DNA of 64,000 nucleotides. Source: Candidatus Saccharimonadota bacterium. Lineage in GTDB: Bacteria; Patescibacteriota; Saccharimonadia; Saccharimonadales; Saccharimonadaceae. Below the pieces are notes generated by a model, which made no database searches, had not been told where the DNA came from, and worked only from the letters and a program-made list of their open reading frames with translations. This document shows positions 26,120 to 34,034 of the stretch, piece after piece. Where the stretch lies: contig JAFRWP010000014.1 in the NCBI GenBank assembly GCA_017437945.1, positions 1 through 64,000 of the forward strand, written 5' to 3'. Each line of letters opens with the position of its first letter. Position 1 is the stretch's first letter. The position numbers and the translations under genes were made by a program.

Positions 26120-26641
26120 TCATGTCCAACAATAGGCACAAACGTCCGTCAATTCTTCGATTGCTCGAGCCGTCAAATAAAAACTTGGTATTCGACGTTT
26201 ATTTCTCGCCTTTACAAGCTCTCGTATACCAACGACGACGTACTTAGATGAACCATTATCGTTCCTGGCTTCATACTCATCGCGCCAATCGCCAAGCTGC
26301 CATGTCTTATCGTAGCTCTCGATTCGCTCTAAATATGATCGTCCGTCGGTGCAACTCAACGTCAATCGGATTTTCTTTTTTCTACCGCCAAACGTAGCAT
26401 AGAAAAACTTATCTCCAAATAGTACCTCCTTCAACCTAGGAGAGATGTGATATGCTTTCAGCAACCTTCTGAAGTCGAATACTCTATCGTCAGCACATAG
26501 CAATTTAACAGCCGTTACACGATTTAGTTCCTTGCGCAAACGTCGCATTTCCGTCATTCGATACAGACATAAACAGAGTACTGCCACCCCCACCAAACCC
26601 ATCGAGACTGCAAACAATATCAAACGATCATTTGCCGCCAT
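26120..26641 (-). CDS. Hypothetical protein with N-terminal membrane helix
   Basis: 173 aa. TM helix at about 7-27, then a basic segment (RMTEMRRLRKELNRV) and a soluble domain with several Tyr/Arg. I see no family motif. Its promoter and strong-start style resemble the orphan genes nearby. Confidence 0.6.
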   Translation of the reverse strand: MAANDRLILFAVSMGLVGVAVLCLCLYRMTEMRRLRKELNRVTAVKLLCADDRVFDFRRLLKAYHISPRLKEVLFGDKFFYATFGGRKKKIRLTLSCTDGRSYLERIESYDKTWQLGDWRDEYEARNDNGSSKYVVVGIRELVKARNKRRIPSFYLTARAIEELTDVCAYCWT

Positions 26642-26703
26642 ACCAAAGACCTACCTTTCTTAAGTTCTTCACGAGTCATTTCGTGACGTCCAAAATTATA
26701 TAC

Positions 26704-26738
26704 AAAAAATCTCCCCTTATCAAGAGAGGAGATTTTCT
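26704..26738 (-). terminator. thrS terminator
   Basis: AATCTCCTCTC / GGGGAGATT-type stem on the minus strand followed by TTTTTTG. Confidence 0.8.
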
Positions 26739-26745
26739 GATTTAA

Positions 26746-28500
26746 CTATTTGACGTTCTTTACGAACTCGACCAGATTTTCGAGTTTTACCTTCTCTTCC
26801 GAATCACGCAAGCGCACGCTTACTTCACCCGCTTCCACATCCTTTGGACCGACAATAATCACACAAGGAATCTTCATCTTAGTTGCTTCGCGAATCTTCT
26901 TACCAAGACTCTCATTACGATCATCTACCGAAATACGTAGTGCATTATGCTCAATTGGCTCCGATAGTTCCACGCCTTCAAGCATCTTGCGAATCTTAAA
27001 TACGTAATCGTTCACAGAATCATTAATCGTTAAGATACGAATCTGCTCTGGCGCGCACCACATTGGGAACCAACCCGCCGTATGTTCAATAAACACACTC
27101 ATGAAGCGTTCAATCGAGCCAATCAATGCGCAGTGAATCATAATCGGCGTCTTCTTCGAACCATCCGCATCAACATATTCCAAACCGAAGCGCGTCGGCA
27201 TCGCATAATCAAGCTGCACCGTTGCGAGCTGCCATTCGCGGCCCAAAGCATCTACTGCCATAAAGTCCATCTTCGGACCATACATTGCCGCTTCACCGAT
27301 ACCGATGAAATAATCCATCTTAAACTTCTCGGCCATCTCCTTGATGGAATTCTGGGCTTTTTCCCACATTTCTGGTGTGCCAATGTAACCATCGCCATCA
27401 TCGCGGAATGATAAACGCAGTTTCAATTTCATATCGACGCGCGCATACAAATCCTTTGCCGATTCAATCAATTCGCCAAAGATATCACCCACCTGCTCTT
27501 CCGTACAGAACACATGTGAGTCATCCTGTGTAATCGCGCGTACACGACTAAGGCCGCCAAGCTCACCTTTGCGCTCATCACGATAAACCATCGTCGTTTC
27601 GAGGTATTTAACTGGCAATTCCTTATAAGAACGAGGCACACTCGCAAAAATCTGCGAATGATGTGGACAGTTTACTGGCTTCAATGCTAATTCATCGCCC
27701 GATTCCGAGCTCACAAAGCGTAGCATTTCTGGGAACTTCTCAAAGTGACCAGAGGTCTTATACAGATCAATACTTGCAATATGTGGAATGCAAACTTTCT
27801 GATATCCGCAACGTTCACGGTAGCTGTTTGCGAATGCTGCGAGTTTATCGCGGAGAATCGTACCTCTAGGTGTAAAGAGTGGCAAACCTGCGCCAACTAA
27901 ATCTGAGAAGCAGAATAGGCCCAATTCCTTACCAAGTTTACGGTGATCGCGTTTCTTCGCCTCTTCTTGCTGAGCAATATAAGCATCCAGCTCTTCTTGC
28001 GTTTCAAATGCCAAACCGTAAATACGCGTTAGCATCTCACGTTTTTCGTCGCCACGCCAATAAGCACCCGCGACCTTATCAAGCTTAAATACGCCAACTT
28101 CGCCCGTGTTTTCTACGTGTGGGCCACGGCACAAATCTTCGAAATCACCGAGTGTGTAGAACGAAATCGTTTCGTCTTCCGGCAAATCGTTAATCAACTC
28201 TTCTTTGAACTTCTGACCGTTGTCTTTTGCCCACTTCAAGGCCTCGGCACGGCTTTTCTCGCTACGCACAATCGGTAACTTCTGCGCAATAATCTTGCGC
28301 ATTTCTTTTTCAATCTTCTTAAAATCTTCCTCAGAGACCTTCACGCCGCCAAAGTCGATATCGTAGTAAAAGCCGTTATCAATAGCAGGGCCAATACCAA
28401 ACTGTACTGTTGTTGTGTCAGCATACAATCTCTTAATCGCTGCGGCCATAACATGGCTAAGCGAATGACGCATTTTTTCAACATTTTGTATATCTGACAT
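26746..28500 (-). CDS. thrS: Threonyl-tRNA synthetase lacking the TGS domain
   Basis: 584 aa; E. coli ThrRS is 642. It starts directly at the editing domain (HSLSHVMAAAIKRLY, with the zinc/editing His), so the N-terminal TGS domain is missing. The class II core has motif 2 (TTMVYRDERKGELGGLSRVRAITQDD) seen as RDERKGELGGL and motif 3 CALIGSIERFMSVFIEH. The zinc-binding Cys in KPVNCPHH is present. The anticodon domain ends the protein. It charges tRNA-Thr. Confidence 0.95.
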   Translation of the reverse strand: MSDIQNVEKMRHSLSHVMAAAIKRLYADTTTVQFGIGPAIDNGFYYDIDFGGVKVSEEDFKKIEKEMRKIIAQKLPIVRSEKSRAEALKWAKDNGQKFKEELINDLPEDETISFYTLGDFEDLCRGPHVENTGEVGVFKLDKVAGAYWRGDEKREMLTRIYGLAFETQEELDAYIAQQEEAKKRDHRKLGKELGLFCFSDLVGAGLPLFTPRGTILRDKLAAFANSYRERCGYQKVCIPHIASIDLYKTSGHFEKFPEMLRFVSSESGDELALKPVNCPHHSQIFASVPRSYKELPVKYLETTMVYRDERKGELGGLSRVRAITQDDSHVFCTEEQVGDIFGELIESAKDLYARVDMKLKLRLSFRDDGDGYIGTPEMWEKAQNSIKEMAEKFKMDYFIGIGEAAMYGPKMDFMAVDALGREWQLATVQLDYAMPTRFGLEYVDADGSKKTPIMIHCALIGSIERFMSVFIEHTAGWFPMWCAPEQIRILTINDSVNDYVFKIRKMLEGVELSEPIEHNALRISVDDRNESLGKKIREATKMKIPCVIIVGPKDVEAGEVSVRLRDSEEKVKLENLVEFVKNVK

Positions 28501-28557
28501 CGCTGCCCTTTCTATTATTTTAATTATCTAATTATTATATCACACTTCCCCCTTAAA

Positions 28558-28586
28558 TTGACTTTTTCGCCAATATATGCTATAAT
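28558..28586 (+). promoter_or_regulatory. Promoter of the DUF1704-like gene
   Basis: TTGACT (28558-28563), 17 bp, TATAAT (28581-28586). The -35 runs into TTTTT and the -10 is preceded by ATGC, the same form as at 49327-49355 and 54455-54483. Confidence 0.8.
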
Positions 28587-28647
28587 AACAATAGTTGGGC
28601 GCTTTTTGTGTCCAAACTTTGTTCCTTTATAAGGAGGCTGATGAACC

Positions 28648-29904
28648 TTGATTTATCGCAATCAAAAAGCCGTCGCCGACGCTTCGAACTACTTGGCCCA
28701 GACCGCCATGCGACTGAATCCAGTCGAACTCTGTAACCCAACGAATCTCGACGACCTCGCTGACGATTGGAAAAAATGCGCCCTCACTGACCACTTTCCC
28801 GACCCTCAATTCAAGTATGATACATTCCGGCTGGGAAACGCCGCCATCTTAGGAGCGCGCATCAGTAAATACTGGGGTACTATCCAGTACAACTGCACTC
28901 CCGAGAACAAAATCGATGGCGCCATCCTTACGATCCTGGAAAACCGCGTCAAGACTGCACTTTCGACTTCCGACCTGGCATCGTACATTCTTCGTGAAGA
29001 AGATGTCAATTCTCAAAAGGCCATTCTTGAAATCTATGGACGGCCTAGCGGCAGCTTCATTACGCGCTGCTACGATGCTCTCGAGCATCCTTCCAGCTAC
29101 TTTGGACAAATCAAATCCCACCGCTTCGGGAGTGAAGCAATCGCTGCGCTCACGGAAAAACAGTATAAAGCCACCGATATCCATGCCATATTCACTAAGG
29201 TGCTGGAGTATTACGGCTTTAAGGATTGGCAATGCGTCCTTGACTCGAAAACCAAGACCATCGATGCCCGCGATAAAACCGAAGACGGTCACCCCAAGCT
29301 GATTGTCCCGCATCGGCGCAAAGTCAACGGCTTTACGCTGGCGAAACTGATTGGTCACGAAATCGAAAGCCACATTCGTGGTTCTGAGAATTCTCGTGAT
29401 CTGTTCCGCAACATTCTCGCGAATACGCCACTCTTACCACTGGCCGTTCTGCTGGCCAAGTCCGACGATGAACGATTCTATGAAGGAGTCGCAAAGATAT
29501 CCGATGTCGAAATCGAAGGCGACAAGGCTATGCCGAGTCACTTCTATACTATCGCTATCCATCTTGCACTTGATCGCCACCAGGGCTTCGGTGAAGTGGC
29601 CCGCACTATGTTCGCACTGAACACTACCGGATCATCCACTCGCGAATCTGCAGCCAAAGAGGCCTGGAAATACACGCGTCGCATCTTCCGCGGCGCTACT
29701 GACACCAGCACCGGCTTTGCCTTCACTAAAGACTATGGCTACTTGGAGGGTTACGAAACCGCCCTGAATGCCCCCGCCTCCTATCACGACTATTCCAGCA
29801 TGACGCTCGACGAAATCAAGCTTCTGGAAAATGCCGGCGTCGACCTTTCGATGCCCCGCTACCCCAAAAGAGATGCCGTACGAGCACTCCTTGGAATATA
29901 CTAA
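28648..29904 (+). CDS. DUF1704/MATCAP-like putative metallopeptidase
   Basis: 418 aa. The motif KLIGHEIESHIRGSEN (about 230-245) is an HExxxH zinc site of the type in DUF1704/tyrosine-MATCAP proteins; a downstream Glu (EGVAKISDVEIEGDKA) could be the third ligand. The eukaryotic relatives are tubulin carboxypeptidases. Bacterial substrates are unknown. Start is TTG at 28648, 10 bases after AAGGAGG. An ATG at 28641 is out of frame and opens a 31-codon ORF. Confidence 0.75.
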   Translation: MIYRNQKAVADASNYLAQTAMRLNPVELCNPTNLDDLADDWKKCALTDHFPDPQFKYDTFRLGNAAILGARISKYWGTIQYNCTPENKIDGAILTILENRVKTALSTSDLASYILREEDVNSQKAILEIYGRPSGSFITRCYDALEHPSSYFGQIKSHRFGSEAIAALTEKQYKATDIHAIFTKVLEYYGFKDWQCVLDSKTKTIDARDKTEDGHPKLIVPHRRKVNGFTLAKLIGHEIESHIRGSENSRDLFRNILANTPLLPLAVLLAKSDDERFYEGVAKISDVEIEGDKAMPSHFYTIAIHLALDRHQGFGEVARTMFALNTTGSSTRESAAKEAWKYTRRIFRGATDTSTGFAFTKDYGYLEGYETALNAPASYHDYSSMTLDEIKLLENAGVDLSMPRYPKRDAVRALLGIY

Positions 29905-29909
29905 GACTT

Positions 29910-29945
29910 CCGCCCAGCACTCGCTGGGCGGTTTCCTTTTTCTTT
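29910..29945 (+). terminator. Rho-independent terminator
   Basis: CCGCCCAGC (29910-29918) with GCTGGGCGG (29923-29931), then TTTCCTTTTT. Confidence 0.9.
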
Positions 29946-29976
29946 AAAATGTGCTATTATAAATCCATCCGATTTT

Positions 29977-30053
29977 GGGTCGCTAGCTCAGTTGGCTAGA
30001 GCGCCTCGTTTACACCGAGGAGGTCGGGGGTTCGAGCCCCTCGCGACCCACCA
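29977..30053 (+). tRNA. tRNA-Val(TAC)
   Basis: Full cloverleaf: acceptor GGGTCGC/GCGACCC, D arm GCTC...GAGC, anticodon loop TTTACAC (anticodon TAC), T arm GGGGG-TTCGAGC-CCCT, encoded CCA. A TGCTATTAT extended -10 lies at 29952-29960. Confidence 0.96.
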
Positions 30054-30096
30054 AGTATAAAAAGATGACCTTCATGGTCATATTTTTATACTTGTT
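30053..30096 (+). terminator. First terminator after tRNA-Val
   Basis: AAGTATAAAAAgATGACC with GGTCATaTTTTTATACTT; long stem ending in an A/T tract. Confidence 0.75.
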
Positions 30097-30103
30097 TGAA
30101 TTA

Positions 30104-30237
30104 TCCGCGGGGGCGAGAACCCGCAGGGTTCGTGCGAGCAAGGAGCCGAGGCAAGCAAAAATGCTTGCATTTTTATTTGCGAGGCGACGCCGCGAATCAA
30201 GGCTCCGCCAGGAGCCGCTGCCCCTCGCGACCCACCA
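30104..30237 (+). repeat. tRNA-tail element A (follows tRNA-Val)
   Basis: About 134 bp. It begins with an inverted, partly changed copy of the tRNA-Val 3' arm (30105-30122), then GAACCC-GCA-GGGTTC, then a core shared with element B (GGAGCCGAG, AAGCAAAAATGCTTGC, TTTTTATTTG, GAGGCGACGCC). It ends with an exact 18-nt copy of the tRNA 3' end including CCA (30220-30237 equals 30036-30053). A second terminator follows. It could be a tiny integrated element or a transcribed RNA decoy. Confidence 0.7.
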
Positions 30238-30249
30238 GAAACAGAAGAA

Positions 30250-30273
30250 AGACGCCCGCAGGGTGTTTTTTTG
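30250..30273 (+). terminator. Second terminator, after element A
   Basis: ACGCCC-GCA-GGGTGT stem followed by T7. Confidence 0.7.
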
Positions 30274-30295
30274 TTAACTTCACCCTTGGATGCTA

Positions 30296-30323
30296 TTGAA
30301 TTATCTAGTTTTCATGTTATAAT
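30296..30323 (+). promoter_or_regulatory. Promoter of the 30407 gene
   Basis: TTGAAT (30296-30301), 16 bp, TATAAT (30318-30323) with TGT upstream (extended -10). Confidence 0.65.
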
Positions 30324-30406
30324 TTTAACTAAATTCATCAGTTTCCTTTTTAGTCCCAAAAACTGAGAATTTGCTCATTCACATTTTTTGAAAGGTAGGT
30401 ATTTTT

Positions 30407-31006
30407 ATGAAGCAATCGTATCTGGAACTCGTACGAGACATTCAGGACGCTATTCGCGTCAGAGCGCAAGAAGTCCCCAAATTCAGAGACGAAGGCAACG
30501 GCGCAATTCGCATTCTCGCCTATCCCTGTTGTCCAGAAGCCGATAAATGGTTCGGCGGATTAAGTACTTTTGGCGAAAAGGACGACATCGTAGATTACGA
30601 ACACACCTTCGCGATTACCCCCGGCGGCAGCCGCGTTGTTACCGGCGAATGGGACGGAGTGAAGCAAAAGGTCGATTGCTATGCTTACTCGGCATTGAAA
30701 ATCGCTCATTGTTCGCTCGCTCAGGACCTCGGCTACACTGCCGTATCCGGCCTCGACCTCAGAACCAAATATCTTACGGAAGATAACGGCTACGGCCCTC
30801 ATCCCGGCGCACTCTGCTTCGAAATTAGCAAGAGAGTCGACGAATCCTCCGATCCAGAACCCTTCTGCGGCATCTACGTATGTGTATCCGGCGCCGATTC
30901 CAGGGATGACCTGAAATGCGCCATTGCCGCCGTTTATGTTATCGTGGAATTTTTCGATAACGAAAAACTGTACCAAGTCAAAATCCCCAACTACTCTGCT
31001 GTATGA
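30407..31006 (+). CDS. HbpS/GlcG-like protein (distant), paralogue of the 54540 gene
   Basis: 199 aa, soluble. The segment GIYVCVSGADSRDDLKCAIAAV (start GIYVCVSGADSRDDL) resembles the GVSGG..xxDE..A signature of GlcG/HbpS proteins, which bind small ligands or haem, and CYAYSALKIAH resembles their A-xx-KA helix. The match is weak and inferred. The same two signatures recur in the gene at 54540-55094. Its TGA stop is followed by GAGGAGG, which serves the racemase gene 7 bases on, so the two are co-transcribed. Confidence 0.55.
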   Translation: MKQSYLELVRDIQDAIRVRAQEVPKFRDEGNGAIRILAYPCCPEADKWFGGLSTFGEKDDIVDYEHTFAITPGGSRVVTGEWDGVKQKVDCYAYSALKIAHCSLAQDLGYTAVSGLDLRTKYLTEDNGYGPHPGALCFEISKRVDESSDPEPFCGIYVCVSGADSRDDLKCAIAAVYVIVEFFDNEKLYQVKIPNYSAV

Positions 31007-31012
31007 GGAGGA

Positions 31013-31831
31013 ATGAAAGTGAAACGTATCGGCATTATTGGCGGTATGAGTTTCGAATCCACCAGCCATTACTACGATCGCATCAATCGGCAAGTCAACA
31101 AGCGCGCAGGCGGCGATACCTCCGCCGACCTTATACTTCGGAGTGTAAATTTCGAAGAATATCGCAAGTTGATGAAATTGAATCAATGGTCCGAAATTGC
31201 TCATCGACTGAGCATCGAAGCTTTGAATCTGACCCTGAAAGATAACTGCGAATACGTCGCCATTGCTACCAACACAATGCACAAAGTCGCCGACTATGTA
31301 GTCGGACCGCATGAAGTTTTCGACAGCAATGGCATCTGGCCACAGATTACGTCATATGAGTCCGTTCCGCTCGTACACATCGGCGATTGCGTTGCCGACG
31401 AGTGTAAAAAGCGCGGCTTCGAACGTGTCGCCATCATTGGCACAAAGTTCACTATGACAGAGGATTTCATGAAGAATCGTCTCCGTCAAAATGGTCTGGA
31501 AGTAGCCGATACTTTCATTCCGTCGGAAATTGACGAAATTGACCGTATCATTTTCGACGAACTCTGCCATGGCATCATTAAGCCAGAATCGCGTGAAACC
31601 ATCACGCGAATTCTCGTTCGTGCTGATAGTCGCGATTACGAAAATGAAGGCACCGGCTTCGATGCGGTGATCCTTGGTTGCACTGAACTTGAAAACCTCA
31701 TGGGAAAAAAGATGCAGTATTACATCTCCAACTCTCGGCACGATCATCGCTATAAGCTCGTCAACTCAACTCAGGCGCACATCAACAAAATCGTCGACCT
31801 CTGTTTGGAAGACGAAAAAGAAGACAAATAA
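31013..31831 (+). CDS. Aspartate/glutamate racemase family, Thr/Cys active site
   Basis: 272 aa. RIGIIGGMSFEST (5-17), ATNTMHKVAD (85-94) and VILGCTELENL (219-229) are the family motifs. The first catalytic residue is Thr86 where most Asp racemases have Cys; the second, Cys223, is kept. E. coli YgeA (EcL-DER) has this Thr/Cys pair and acts on L-Asp/L-Glu. It may supply D-amino acids for the cell wall. Second gene of a two-gene unit ending at a terminator. Confidence 0.85.
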   Translation: MKVKRIGIIGGMSFESTSHYYDRINRQVNKRAGGDTSADLILRSVNFEEYRKLMKLNQWSEIAHRLSIEALNLTLKDNCEYVAIATNTMHKVADYVVGPHEVFDSNGIWPQITSYESVPLVHIGDCVADECKKRGFERVAIIGTKFTMTEDFMKNRLRQNGLEVADTFIPSEIDEIDRIIFDELCHGIIKPESRETITRILVRADSRDYENEGTGFDAVILGCTELENLMGKKMQYYISNSRHDHRYKLVNSTQAHINKIVDLCLEDEKEDK

Positions 31832-31850
31832 CCCCCACCTTTCTAACCCC

Positions 31851-31874
31851 AGCCCGACCTAGTCGGGCTTTTTC
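31851..31874 (+). terminator. Terminator of the racemase unit
   Basis: AGCCCGAC-CTA-GTCGGGCT followed by TTTTTC; overlaps the 3' end of the convergent kinase-like gene. Confidence 0.85.
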
Positions 31875-32683
31875 ATTGTTCGAATTTTTTGATACATGTC
31901 GACGTATGCTTTAAAATTCTCGCGGTCATATTTCCATGCGCGACTCATTCTCACATACAACGCAATTGTTGCTAGCGCCATCTTTTCGTCTATATCTCGT
32001 TCAAAAAAGCTAAAAATGAAATCTTCACCCACTTTGGTAAATATTTCCGTATCAGACAATACGGCAAAATAGAAATCATACAAGAAATCCCCCACTACTG
32101 GCATCGGATCAATTACATAGATTTTGCCATTATTTACTAAGAAATTATGCGTACCAAAATCGCCATGCATTAAATATTTCGTCGGCTTTGCGTCGCCAAT
32201 CACTTCTAATGCTGCCTGCACTTTATCTACTCTAATCGATGGGATTGCGCCACGCGCATAGTCTATCTCGTCCGCTAAAAACTCTTTCCAAGTCGGATAT
32301 TCATGATGTAAAAACCCATAACCCGTCCACGGATACTGACGATAATTCTTCACCATTTCGGCAATTTGCTGAATCGCATCATGCGGCTCAATTTCATGCC
32401 CAACATATTTTTCGCCTTGTAAAAACTCAAAACAAATATATCCGATATCCGTATTCGTGCAAATCACCCGCTGGAAAGCACCGCACGGATTAGTTTGCAA
32501 AAACTCTTCCTGCGTCTCTATCGTTTCGTTATTCGTAATTTTAATCAGATATTTTTCATCAAGACTAAATACCACCGCACCAGTCCAACCATCCATATAG
32601 AACTTCACTTCTGCATGACGAAGATTCTTATGCAGCTGGCGTGATAAATCTTCTACAACTTGTGATACTTTTTCGTCTTGCAT
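31859..32683 (-). CDS. Aminoglycoside phosphotransferase (APH)/choline-kinase-like protein
   Basis: 274 aa. Kinase-like fold with the Brenner motif LMHGDFGTHNFLV (about 172-184) and the DxD-type IDPMPVVGD (metal site). The N-lobe Lys region reads FSLDEKYLIKITNN. Such enzymes phosphorylate small molecules; an antibiotic resistance role cannot be claimed. It lies 13 bases downstream of the antiporter gene on the same strand. Confidence 0.8.
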   Translation of the reverse strand: MQDEKVSQVVEDLSRQLHKNLRHAEVKFYMDGWTGAVVFSLDEKYLIKITNNETIETQEEFLQTNPCGAFQRVICTNTDIGYICFEFLQGEKYVGHEIEPHDAIQQIAEMVKNYRQYPWTGYGFLHHEYPTWKEFLADEIDYARGAIPSIRVDKVQAALEVIGDAKPTKYLMHGDFGTHNFLVNNGKIYVIDPMPVVGDFLYDFYFAVLSDTEIFTKVGEDFIFSFFERDIDEKMALATIALYVRMSRAWKYDRENFKAYVDMYQKIRTMKKPD

Positions 32684-32696
32684 ATCTTTACCATCA

Positions 32697-33665
32697 TTAT
32701 ACCAAGAACAAATACGTATAATACGCCGCGAATATAGCCACCATTAGCATACCTTCAAGACGTTCCAATCTATGGCTACTTCTTCCAAACCAGTAATATA
32801 CTACCGCCGCCAGTAATACGACCATCATATCGACGATATTGAAAGCATTCGACGTAAAACCGCCGAAAATCAAAATCGGTAGACCCAACACAATGCATAT
32901 ATTAAAGATATTCGTGCCAATTATATTTCCTACAGCAAGATCGAATTCCCCCTTCTTTGATGCCGCCACTGTCATTGTTAATTCCGGCAAAGACGTCCCT
33001 ACCACTATTGCCGTCATAGTTATAATTTTTTGACTGATGCCAATCTCGTTCGCAATCGCCACGGCATTATCCACCACTATGTCGCTCGCAACTATAATCA
33101 CCACAATCGTCGTCAAGATTAAGAATAATGAAACCGGCAAAGTATACTTTGCTTTCTCGCGACGCATCTTTTTCTTCGTTTTCTTCCTGTGCTGATGAAC
33201 AACAATGAAAATATATATTAAGAAAATGCCAAACGCCACCAATAGCATAGTCGCATCAACTCTCGACAAACCATTTTCTGGTCTTCCGCGAAATACCCTA
33301 TCATCAAGTAGTAGGAAGAATAATCCCGTCACGCCCACCAGCAACGGTAGCTCTTTTTTAACTGTATGCTCCTTAACTTTAATTGGCTTCACCAATGACG
33401 CTACGCCTACAACCAACAGAATGTTTACAATACAAGAACCCACGACGTTCGCTAACGTAACATCGTAATTTCCCGTAGCCATCGACTTGAAAGAAATCGC
33501 CAATTCCGGCGCACACGTGCCAAACGCTGCCACCGTCAAAGCAATCAGCATCTTCGGCATTCTCAGCTTAGTCGCTAACGATGAAGCTGCATCAACAAAA
33601 ATGTCCGACGCTTTCACGAGCAGAACCAATCCGACAACTAGCAAAATAATGTAGCCGACTATCAT
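32697..33665 (-). CDS. CaCA-family Na+(K+)/Ca2+ antiporter
   Basis: 322 aa, about ten membrane helices in two halves joined by a basic cytoplasmic loop (HQHRKKTKKKMRREKAK). The alpha-1 repeat FGTCAPELAIS (about 48-58) and alpha-2 repeat VGTSLPELTMT carry the ion-binding Glu residues, as in YrbG/CaX. Exports calcium or a similar cation. Promoter-like TATGAT with TTATGC lies upstream. Confidence 0.9.
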   Translation of the reverse strand: MIVGYIILLVVGLVLLVKASDIFVDAASSLATKLRMPKMLIALTVAAFGTCAPELAISFKSMATGNYDVTLANVVGSCIVNILLVVGVASLVKPIKVKEHTVKKELPLLVGVTGLFFLLLDDRVFRGRPENGLSRVDATMLLVAFGIFLIYIFIVVHQHRKKTKKKMRREKAKYTLPVSLFLILTTIVVIIVASDIVVDNAVAIANEIGISQKIITMTAIVVGTSLPELTMTVAASKKGEFDLAVGNIIGTNIFNICIVLGLPILIFGGFTSNAFNIVDMMVVLLAAVVYYWFGRSSHRLERLEGMLMVAIFAAYYTYLFLV

Positions 33666-33742
33666 CTCCTTTAATCATAGCATAAGCGAGATAAAAAATC
33701 GTCCTCCCCGCCCCTATTTAGTGCTATAATAACTATCAGATT

Positions 33743-33818
33743 GGGGTGTTAGCTCAGTTGGTAGAGCGATTGGTTCGCAATCACTAGGTCAGGAGTTCGA
33801 ATCTCCTACACTCCACCA
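33743..33818 (+). tRNA. tRNA-Ala(CGC)
   Basis: Acceptor GGGGTGT/ACACTCC has the G3-U70 pair that marks tRNA-Ala. D arm GCTC...GAGC, anticodon loop TTCGCAA (CGC), T arm AGGAG-TTCGAAT-CTCCT, encoded CCA. The anticodon stem ATTGG/TCACT has one mismatch, and GATTG/CAATC offers a competing fold. Extended -10 TGCTATAAT at 33722-33730. Confidence 0.88.
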
Positions 33819-33825
33819 TCTTAAG

Positions 33826-33853
33826 AAAAAGTGGCCTTCTGGCCAATTTTTGT
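33826..33853 (+). terminator. First terminator after tRNA-Ala
   Basis: AAAAAGTGGCC-TTCT-GGCCAATTTTTG hairpin. Confidence 0.8.
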
Positions 33854-33859
33854 TGAGCT

Positions 33860-33997
33860 AGTGTAGGAGATGAGAACTCAAAGAGTTCGGTCGCAGCAGG
33901 AGCCGAGACAAGCAAAAATGCTTGCATTTTTATTTGTGAGGCGACGCCCTGCGATGCTCTGAGCGAAAGCGAAGAATATATCTCCTACACTCCACCA
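33860..33997 (+). repeat. tRNA-tail element B (follows tRNA-Ala)
   Basis: About 138 bp and built like element A. AGTGTAGGAGAT (33860-33871) is the reverse complement of the tRNA-Ala 3' arm, then GAG, then GAACTC-AAA-GAGTTCG, then the shared core (GGAGCCGAG, AAGCAAAAATGCTTGC, TTTTTATTTG, GAGGCGACGCC), and finally an exact 18-nt copy of the tRNA 3' end with CCA (33980-33997 equals 33801-33818). The tails are specific to each tRNA while the core is shared. Confidence 0.7.
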
Positions 33998-34004
33998 TTA
34001 CCAT

Positions 34005-34033
34005 AAAAAAGACCATCGGGTCTCTTTTTTATA
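34005..34033. terminator. Bidirectional terminator after element B
   Basis: AAAAAAGACC-ATCG-GGTCTCTTTTTT works on both strands (element B, and the 35255-34035 gene). Confidence 0.75.
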
Positions 34034-34034
34034 C

